Shown in pieces: positions 1 through 4,422 of a stretch of DNA of 5,655 nucleotides (its first letter is position 1; every line of letters begins with the position of its first letter). Where the stretch lies: assembly GCA_011322755.1 (NCBI GenBank), contig DRLZ01000410.1, positions 1 through 5,655 on the forward strand. The letters run 5' to 3'. The notes below the pieces were generated by a model. The model was not told where the DNA came from, did not search any database, and was given only the letters and a program-made list of their open reading frames with translations. A program made the position numbers and the translations under genes. This stretch comes from Crenotrichaceae bacterium. Its GTDB lineage: Bacteria; Pseudomonadota; Gammaproteobacteria; Methylococcales; DRLZ01.

Positions 1-93
1 AATGACGCTTTGCCAAAAATGAACGGGTTTAGACCACAGCAGGGATATTCTAACAAATTTATTCGCGCCATCAGTACTGGATTATCTGAGTAA
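1..93 (+). CDS. C-terminal end of an unidentified protein (5' truncated by window edge)
   Basis: Frame 1 is open from the first base to a TAA at 91-93, giving 30 residues that begin NDALPKMNGF and end AISTGLSE. The start lies outside the window. The tail is mixed polar and hydrophobic, with no motif, membrane segment or signal that I recognise, so no function is proposed. In many XrtA clusters prsK is preceded by exopolysaccharide biosynthesis genes, but nothing in these residues supports that here. An open stretch this short can occur by chance. The case for it being real is only that it is open from the edge, reads like ordinary protein, and is followed by a non-coding region. The adjacent frame-3 scrap (90-185) could be a frameshifted continuation of the same gene. 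Confidence 0.35.
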   Translation, partial: NDALPKMNGFRPQQGYSNKFIRAISTGLSE

Positions 94-185
94 TCGGTAT
101 ACACTTTAAGATTAAAGTGCGAGGGACTGTCAAAGTCGACTTCGGTTTGTTAAAGAACCTGGTCAAAGAAGGCGGGCAGGAATAA
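90..185 (+). pseudogene. Possible remnant of a protein C-terminus in a second frame
   Basis: Frame 3 is open from just after a TGA at 87-89 to a TAA at 183-185. It reads as a short amphipathic peptide with alternating residues (KIKVRGTVKVDFGLLKNLVK) ending EGGQE. There is no ATG; a GTG at 117-119 is available but has no clear ribosome site. The alternating valine, lysine and leucine pattern resembles the last beta-strands of LEA-type-2 or AsmA-like envelope proteins, but the match is by eye and weak. Because it starts where the frame-1 fragment ends, it may be the tail of one gene after a frameshift, or the tail of a gene whose body was deleted. It may also be chance. Confidence 0.2.
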
Positions 186-191
186 GCTGGT

Positions 192-236
192 ATGAAAAAG
201 AACACGTATATTCTAGCATTATTTGTTATTGTTTAA
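192..236 (+). pseudogene. 14-codon signal-peptide-like ORF, possible truncated gene start
   Basis: An ATG at 192-194 opens a 14-residue frame, MKKNTYILALFVIV, that ends at a TAA at 234-236. Two lysines followed by a hydrophobic run is the usual start of a bacterial signal peptide or signal anchor. An AGGA (178-181) lies 10 bases ahead, within the tail of the preceding scrap, and that scrap's stop (183-185) is only 6 bases before this ATG. This is the spacing expected at an operon junction. No continuation is visible after the stop. It could be the 5' end of a decayed or deleted exported-protein gene, a small membrane peptide, or chance. Confidence 0.25.
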
Positions 237-257
237 TGGGTTAATATCATATTAAAT
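229..257 (+). promoter_or_regulatory. Weak sigma-70-like promoter candidate for prsK-prsR
   Basis: TTGTTT (229-234) and TTAAAT (252-257) are separated by 17 bases, the preferred spacing. The -35 hexamer matches only three of six consensus positions and the -10 four of six. The region is very AT-rich, so matches of this quality are expected by chance. Its only distinction is that a perfect palindrome (241-255) lies across the spacer and -10, as an operator would. The prsK start would be about 190 bases downstream. Confidence 0.2.
241..255. repeat. 15-bp perfect palindrome, possible operator
   Basis: TTAATAT-C-ATATTAA is a perfect odd palindrome with 7-bp arms and a one-base centre. As RNA it would be a poor hairpin because there is no loop, so a protein-binding site is the more natural reading. 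It lies about 200 bases ahead of prsK and just after the 14-codon scrap. AT-rich sequence makes palindromes more likely by chance, so the functional reading is inference. Confidence 0.35.
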
Positions 258-440
258 TAAAGCGAAATTTATTCCAGGATATAAAAACCACTGTGCTAAG
301 TACATAAATGAATAAATAATAACTGACAATAGTGTGAAAACAGCAATATCATTACTCATAATTACCCACATCAATATCAGTATTTTTTATTACCGAATAC
401 GATTTTACTCCTGTCGACAAGTGACAAATACAATTCTATC

Positions 441-444
441 AGGT
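441..444 (+). promoter_or_regulatory. Ribosome-binding site of prsK
   Basis: AGGT at 441-444 lies 10 bases ahead of the ATG at 455 and is the only Shine-Dalgarno-like string near it. An ATG at 450-452 is followed directly by TAA and cannot start the gene. The site is modest and suggests moderate translation, as is usual for a sensor kinase. Confidence 0.45.
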
Positions 445-454
445 AACAGATGTA

Positions 455-2578
455 ATGAATGGATCATTTAATTTTTTATCTGCAGAGATCGGCTATTTCA
501 GTTTTTTGACATGCGCATTTGTCTATGCAGTTCTTACTGGGCTGCTTTTTTTTAATACCAACAAGCAGCAGCTTAAAGATACTCACAGTCGTCTTCTGAT
601 TTCGTCAACGCTGATAACGTTTGGATGGGCAATGGTACTGGCCTGGCGAACGTTTGTGGTGATTGGTCCAGAAATACTCTGGTCTATTGAGCTGCTTCGC
701 TCAATAAGCTGGATGGCTTTTCTATATGCATTGCTTGATAAAAACGAACATGTCAATCAGCTCAGGTTCTTCCGGGTACTGTTTCTTGTCATTACAGTGG
801 TGCTATTCGCGCATATCTGGATAGCTCCCAGACTGTGGATTACAGAATCAGTAACACGATGGCTTGAAATTCAGTTTATCGGGCAAATGGTTGTTGCAAT
901 TTGTGGATTAGTACTGGTTGAGCAAATTCACCAAAATGTCAAACCGAAGCATCGATGGTGGATCAAACACTTATGTCTGGCAGCAGGCTTCATGTTTGCC
1001 TACGATTTTTACCTGTATGCAGATGCGTTATTGATTGGACAAATCAATCCTTCTTTATGGGATGCACGCGGTGCTACATTTGCGTTACTGAGTCCTTTCT
1101 TTATCATTGCTGCAGCCCGAAATAGAACTCGGGCTGTCTCAGTACAGTTTTCCCGAAAACTCGTATTTCATTCCACAGCGTTAATAGCAACAGGTGTTTA
1201 CTTGTTAGTCATGGGAACTGCTGGTCACTATATTGCTATATCCGGGAAACACTGGGGGCCCGTTGCTCAAATTATTTTTCTGGTAGGGGCTATCCTGGTT
1301 CTTGTTGTTTTATTATTGTCAGGAACTATTCGAGCACAGGTTCGTGTATTTTTTTCTAAACACTTTTTCAATTATGCTTATGATTATCGCGAAGAATGGT
1401 TACGTATCACTTCACTGCTATCAACAAATAATAGCGACCAGCCTCTTGAACATAAGGCAATTGAAGCCGTAGCGGAGTCAGTCAACAGTCAAGGCGGCAC
1501 ACTCTGGGTGCGTGACCAGCATGGTATTTACAGGTGGAGAGCTCAAATTGGAAACAGCAGAATTGATTTACAACGCATTGACCCTGACAATGCATTAATT
1601 CAATTTATTAAAAAAACCCGTTGGGTTATTAACTTTGAAGAAATGCAACGAATCCCTGAGTTATATGCTGATCTTCAATTGAAAGATACCGACTGGATTC
1701 GCAGTCTGGATCAGGCCTGGTTATTAATTCCACTATTTCACCGGGATGATCTCTATGGGTTAATTGTATTGACAAATCCACCTGTCAATGCAAATTGGAA
1801 TTGGGAGGTGATTGATTTACTGAGAACCGCTGGGCAGCAGATTGCAGGCATGTTAGCTTTAGAAGATGCGGCGCATGAACTTACTGTTGCAAAACAATTT
1901 GAAGGTTTTAACCGGTTATCTGCATTTCTAATGCACGATTTGAAAAATATGATCGCACAGTTATCTTTGGTGGTTAAAAATTCTGAACGCCACAGAAATA
2001 ATCCTGAGTTTATACGTGATGCAACACAGACAATAGAACACTGTGTCAATAAGATGAATCGCTTGATGATGCAGTTAAAACAGGGTGAAACATCAAGCCC
2101 ACAGGAAACAATTAGTCTTGGAGATGTGCTTTTGGAGGTCATTGAACAACGCAGTCAGCACGTGCCTGTACCTAAATTTATCGGTGTTGATACACAGCTT
2201 CATGTCATTGCTGATCATGACCGTTTGAGTTCAGTTTTTTCACATGTCATTCAGAATGCACAGGAGGCAGCTGGCAAGAAAGGTAAAGTAGTCGTTAGCT
2301 TAAAACAGGAAACGGCGGATGTAGTGATTACAATCCAGGATAATGGACGCGGAATGAGTGAGTCATTTCTTCAAAATGGGTTGTTTAATCCATTTGAAAC
2401 GACCAAAGGATTAGCTGGCATGGGTATTGGCGCTTATGAGAGTAGAGAATATATTTTAGCAATAGGCGGCGATGTAGAAGTTGAAAGCAAAGTTGAATAT
2501 GGCACCCAATTCCGATTATTGATACCAATTGCACGTCTAAGTGAGAACAATGATATGCATGAAAAAGTGAGCGCTTAA
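455..2578 (+). CDS. prsK: PrsK: XrtA/PEP-CTERM system membrane histidine kinase
   Basis: This is the sensor histidine kinase of the exosortase A (PEP-CTERM) regulatory pair; it should autophosphorylate and pass phosphate to PrsR. The 707 residues fit the family's usual length of roughly 700. Residues 12-290 carry about eight or nine hydrophobic membrane segments. The family-like stretch KHFFNYAYDYREEWLRI (303-319) follows. A GAF-type sensory domain spans about 330-472. The H-box FLMHDLKN puts the phospho-accepting histidine at His494. The ATP-binding domain shows an N-box (Asn601 in NAQEA), a G1 box DNGRGM (629-634), an F-box FNPFETTK and a G2 box GMGIG (655-659). All catalytic motifs look intact. 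The order of membrane region, GAF and kinase core, plus the prsR partner, separates it from generic NtrB- or PilS-like kinases. The signal is unknown. Its TAA shares its last A with the prsR ATG, so the two are probably translationally coupled. Confidence 0.93.
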   Translation: MNGSFNFLSAEIGYFSFLTCAFVYAVLTGLLFFNTNKQQLKDTHSRLLISSTLITFGWAMVLAWRTFVVIGPEILWSIELLRSISWMAFLYALLDKNEHVNQLRFFRVLFLVITVVLFAHIWIAPRLWITESVTRWLEIQFIGQMVVAICGLVLVEQIHQNVKPKHRWWIKHLCLAAGFMFAYDFYLYADALLIGQINPSLWDARGATFALLSPFFIIAAARNRTRAVSVQFSRKLVFHSTALIATGVYLLVMGTAGHYIAISGKHWGPVAQIIFLVGAILVLVVLLLSGTIRAQVRVFFSKHFFNYAYDYREEWLRITSLLSTNNSDQPLEHKAIEAVAESVNSQGGTLWVRDQHGIYRWRAQIGNSRIDLQRIDPDNALIQFIKKTRWVINFEEMQRIPELYADLQLKDTDWIRSLDQAWLLIPLFHRDDLYGLIVLTNPPVNANWNWEVIDLLRTAGQQIAGMLALEDAAHELTVAKQFEGFNRLSAFLMHDLKNMIAQLSLVVKNSERHRNNPEFIRDATQTIEHCVNKMNRLMMQLKQGETSSPQETISLGDVLLEVIEQRSQHVPVPKFIGVDTQLHVIADHDRLSSVFSHVIQNAQEAAGKKGKVVVSLKQETADVVITIQDNGRGMSESFLQNGLFNPFETTKGLAGMGIGAYESREYILAIGGDVEVESKVEYGTQFRLLIPIARLSENNDMHEKVSA

Positions 2579-3930
2579 TGAAAAGATCATTATTAATAAT
2601 CGAAGACGATTTGGGATTACAAAACCAGCTAAAATGGAGCTTCGATGCATACGAAGTGAGAACCGCAGATGACAGAGAGTCTGCTGCTGAAATTGTGAAA
2701 AAACATCGCCCGGCAGTGATTACGCTTGATCTTGGATTGCCGCCAGATCCAGGCGGGGTTACCGAAGGTTTTGAAACGCTGCAGGCAATCCAGTCAATTT
2801 CACCACACAGCAAGGTCATCGTCATCACCGGCAATGATCAGTCAAATGTAGCAGTCCAGTCAATTGCGCAAGGTGCCTACGATTATTACCAGAAACCAAT
2901 CGACCCGGACATGCTTGCATTAGTGATTGATCGCGCTTTCAGGCTTTTTGATCTGGAAGAAGAAAACCGTAAATTACAACGCCTGGATGTTACCAACCCA
3001 CTGGATGGAATTATAGCTGTCAGTCCCGAAATGCATGCAATCTGTCGTACTGTTGAACGTGTTTCTGGTACCGATATTACCACATTGATTCTAGGTGAGA
3101 GCGGAACAGGAAAGGATGTCATTGCGCGTGCCATTCATCGATACAGCGTTAGGGCAAACCAGCCATTTGTGGCTGTTAATTCTGCTGCAATTCCGGAAAA
3201 TTTACTAGAGAGCGAATTATTCGGGCATGAAAAAGGAGCATTTACCGGCGCTGATCGACAAGTCAAGGGTAAAGTAGAAATGGCAAATGGTGGCACCTTC
3301 TTTCTGGATGAAATTGGCGATATTCCAATGTCATTACAACCCAAATTACTGCGTTTTTTACAAGAACGAGTCATTGAACGCGTTGGTGGACGAAGTGAAA
3401 TACCTGTTGATGTTCGTGTCATTTGTGCGACTCATCAGAACTTGGCGCAACTGATTAAAGAAGGAAAATTCAGACATGATTTATTCTATCGAATAAATGA
3501 AATCACGATTCAAATTCCCCCGTTAAATGAAAGACGTGGTGATGTCAGAGTTTTGGCGAATACGTTTGTACAGCGTTATGCGCTTGAAATGAAACGTAAT
3601 ATCAGTGGCTTTACAGAGACTGCACTCGCTGCGATGGAAGCTTACTCCTGGCCTGGGAATGTTCGAGAATTGGAGAGTCGAGTAAAACGGGCTGTGCTTA
3701 TGTCGACAACGAATCAGGTGACTGAACAGGATCTTGAACTTGAGAATAATGGCAAGGCAGCGCGTTCCATAATTCAACCATTGCGTGAAATTCGAAATAC
3801 TGCGGAACGCCGTGCGATTGTTGGCGCATTAGCTGAAGCTGGGGGTAATGTTTCAAGAGCGGCAGAACTACTTGAAATAACCCGACCTACGCTCTATTCG
3901 TTGTTGAACAAGTTTGATTTGAAAGTATAA
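2578..3930 (+). CDS. prsR: PrsR: PEP-CTERM-associated sigma-54-dependent response regulator
   Basis: This cytoplasmic NtrC-type activator is the partner of PrsK; relatives turn on sigma-54 promoters of PEP-CTERM protein genes and support floc formation. It has 450 residues. The receiver (about 4-122) has an acidic pocket at Glu9/Asp10/Asp11, phospho-acceptor Asp51, Thr84 and Lys106. The loop after Asp51, LGLPPDPGGVTEGF, is longer than in most receivers and is characteristic of this family. The AAA+ domain (about 143-375) has Walker A GESGTGKD (173-180), an intact sigma-54 contact loop GAFTGA (220-225), Walker B FFLDE (241-245), FRHDLFYRIN (298-307) with candidate arginine fingers, and WPGNVREL (358-365). 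A Fis-type helix-turn-helix occupies about 408-447. No key residue is missing, so it should be functional. The start follows from the TAATG overlap with prsK; ribosome-site sequence ahead of it is weak, consistent with coupling. It could be confused with other NtrC-class regulators, but the receiver loop and partner kinase make PrsR firm. Confidence 0.94.
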   Translation: MKRSLLIIEDDLGLQNQLKWSFDAYEVRTADDRESAAEIVKKHRPAVITLDLGLPPDPGGVTEGFETLQAIQSISPHSKVIVITGNDQSNVAVQSIAQGAYDYYQKPIDPDMLALVIDRAFRLFDLEEENRKLQRLDVTNPLDGIIAVSPEMHAICRTVERVSGTDITTLILGESGTGKDVIARAIHRYSVRANQPFVAVNSAAIPENLLESELFGHEKGAFTGADRQVKGKVEMANGGTFFLDEIGDIPMSLQPKLLRFLQERVIERVGGRSEIPVDVRVICATHQNLAQLIKEGKFRHDLFYRINEITIQIPPLNERRGDVRVLANTFVQRYALEMKRNISGFTETALAAMEAYSWPGNVRELESRVKRAVLMSTTNQVTEQDLELENNGKAARSIIQPLREIRNTAERRAIVGALAEAGGNVSRAAELLEITRPTLYSLLNKFDLKV

Positions 3931-3967
3931 GATGTGTTGAAGTTAACTCGCTTCTTTACATAAATTA

Positions 3968-3979
3968 ATTTGTACAAAT
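3968..3979. repeat. 12-bp perfect palindrome after prsR
   Basis: ATTTGT-ACAAAT is perfectly self-complementary with no loop, starting 38 bases after the prsR stop. The lack of a loop argues against a terminator hairpin and for a possible protein-binding site. It may act on a promoter reading toward nirB, but none was identified nearby. Chance occurrence of one such site in a spacer this long is not negligible. Confidence 0.35.
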
Positions 3980-3997
3980 CTAATAATTTCTTTACAG

Positions 3998-4044
3998 TAG
4001 GTGTGCTGCTCGGCACCTAGACAATGCCCTTGTTTTGTTTTTTT
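3998..4044 (+). terminator. Imperfect terminator candidate for prsK-prsR
   Basis: TAGGTG (3998-4003) pairs with CACCTA (4014-4019) around a 10-base loop. A T-rich stretch at 4031-4044, ending in seven Ts, follows 11 bases later. The gap between stem and T-run is too long for a textbook intrinsic terminator, and the stem is short. It is nonetheless the only hairpin-plus-T arrangement downstream of prsR, about 70 bases after the stop codon. Termination may instead be Rho-dependent. Confidence 0.3.
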
Positions 4045-4060
4045 CAACATTGCACAATCT

Positions 4061-4088
4061 CGGGTCAGGAGAATTTCCTGGTAACCCG
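4061..4088. other. Hairpin-forming inverted repeat
   Basis: CGGGT-CAGGA (4061-4070) pairs with TCCTG (4076-4080) and ACCCG (4084-4088) across a five-base loop GAATT, with a three-base bulge GTA on the 3' side. That is ten base pairs in total, the strongest fold seen in either spacer. No T-run follows on the + strand and no A-run precedes it, so it is not an intrinsic terminator on either strand. If transcribed it could be a leader-RNA element of nirB; as DNA it could be a binding site. Confidence 0.4.
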
Positions 4089-4114
4089 AATCTATAATTA
4101 CAACTTGAAAGATT

Positions 4115-4132
4115 ACTGTAAATAAACACAGT
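4115..4132. repeat. Dyad ACTGT-N8-ACAGT
   Basis: Two 5-bp arms lie 8 bases apart, giving about 13 bases centre to centre. The left arm is part of the minus-strand TTACAGTA copy at 4114-4121. The same half-site recurs in the tighter dyad at 4208-4218, which suggests one recognition sequence used in two spacings. The arms are short, so this is only a candidate operator. Confidence 0.3.
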
Positions 4133-4207
4133 TTACCCGTTTCTTCATGTGGTAAGGATGCTTGTTTGTTAGTACATGAATGGACAATTTACCAGTCAAA
4201 TAGCAAC

Positions 4208-4218
4208 ACTGTTACAGT
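4208..4218. repeat. 11-bp palindrome ACTGT-T-ACAGT
   Basis: This is a perfect palindrome with 5-bp arms and a one-base centre, about 205 bases ahead of nirB. Its right half is the third TTACAGTA copy, and its arms equal those of the dyad at 4115-4132. It could be an operator for a nirB or prsR-side regulator; no family is assigned. Confidence 0.35.
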
Positions 4219-4362
4219 AAGGGCACCTCTAAAGAACATGTACCAAAGTTAATTTTACACTTTAAAATACATCCCGGCGTTGAGGTCTTATCCAACTCTT
4301 GAGTCTTATGGCTTCAATGCATATCTTTAATCGATGTTGATGCTCGGCTTTCTTTGAAAACG

Positions 4363-4422
4363 ATGCGCAGCATTTGTTTCGATTACAATGAGAGTCGGTT
4401 GAAAAAATTAGTGATTGCGTAA
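4363..4422 (+). CDS. Possible 19-codon leader peptide overlapping the nirB start
   Basis: An ATG at 4363-4365 opens a 19-residue frame (MRSICFDYN then ESRLKKLVIA). Its TAA at 4420-4422 shares its A with the nirB ATG, the same TAATG junction as between prsK and prsR. nirB itself has no good Shine-Dalgarno sequence, so coupling to an upstream reading frame would give it a way to be translated. Against this, the small ORF has no clear ribosome site of its own, and a short open frame here is easily chance. Confidence 0.15.
   Translation: MRSICFDYNESRLKKLVIA

Larger units (their letters stand above)
94..454. other. Intergenic region upstream of prsK
   Basis: This 361-base stretch holds the two short coding-like scraps at 90-185 and 192-236, then about 220 bases of AT-rich DNA with no ORF of note on either strand. 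It contains a 15-bp palindrome at 241-255, a poor sigma-70-like element overlapping it, and three copies of the 7-mer AATATCA (243-249, 345-351, 373-379), which in such AT-rich DNA may be chance. No sigma-54 GG-N10-GC element, tRNA, CRISPR-like repeat or terminator with a T-run was found. The prsK-prsR promoter is expected here, with a leader of up to about 200 bases. Confidence 0.6.
3992..4228. repeat. Three copies of TTACAGTA, two followed by GGCACCT
   Basis: TTACAGTA is found at 3992-3999 (+), 4114-4121 (- strand) and 4212-4219 (+). Both + strand copies are followed shortly by GGCACCT (4012-4018 and 4222-4228), 12 bases later in the first and 2 bases later in the second. The two + copies therefore look like one composite motif with about 10 bases added or lost. 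Possible readings are binding sites for one regulator, relics of a duplicated segment or mobile-element end, or coincidence. No transposase remnant is visible. Confidence 0.4.
3931..4421. other. Intergenic region and probable leader of nirB
   Basis: These 491 bases between prsR and nirB hold no gene that I can support; a prsT gene, the usual third member of the set, is absent. The stretch is rich in dyads: a 12-bp palindrome (3968-3979), a 6-bp-stem hairpin (3998-4019), a broken 10-bp-stem hairpin (4061-4088), ACTGT-N8-ACAGT (4115-4132) and ACTGT-T-ACAGT (4208-4218). The 8-mer TTACAGTA occurs three times. The last 60 bases contain a 19-codon ORF running into the nirB start. No good sigma-70 pair, sigma-54 site, FNR box or NarL heptamer was found by eye, so the nirB promoter is not located. 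Long structured leaders ahead of nitrite reductase genes are known to be controlled by NasR/NasT-type RNA-binding antiterminators, but I cannot show the paired hexaloop hairpins those proteins need. Confidence 0.55.

Noticed and set aside
429..434. TACAAT as a good -10 hexamer for prsK
   Set aside because: Transcription would start at about 441, within the ribosome-binding site, and no -35 is found at 16-18 bases; the nearest TTTACT is 19 bases away.
1753..3777. Several minus-strand open frames of 82-149 codons opposite prsK and prsR
   Set aside because: They lie within strongly supported genes on the other strand, show no recognisable domain, and have low-complexity Ser- and Cys-rich composition typical of antisense shadows.
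4012..4027. GGCAC followed by ATGC, resembling a sigma-54 -24/-12 promoter ahead of nirB
   Set aside because: The GG and GC are separated by 12 bases instead of the required 10, and the -12 half lacks TTGC. It also lies about 400 bases from nirB.
4024..4125. 33-codon ORF starting ATGCCCTTG in the prsR-nirB spacer
   Set aside because: It has no ribosome-binding site, an odd composition rich in Phe, Cys and Tyr, and it runs through the hairpin at 4061-4088. Most likely a chance open frame.
4176..4220. 14-codon ORF starting ATGAATGGACAATTTA, similar to the first 16 bases of prsK
   Set aside because: Fourteen of 16 bases match the prsK start, but similarity ends there, it has no ribosome site, and it stops at once. 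Treated as coincidence.
4222..4235. Second GGCAC (GGGCACCT) as a sigma-54 -24 element
   Set aside because: Ten bases after the GG there is GA rather than GC, so no -12 element is present.
4384..4389. TACAAT as a -10 for nirB with TTGAAA (4354-4359) as -35
   Set aside because: The spacing is 24 bases, far too long, and no other -35 fits.
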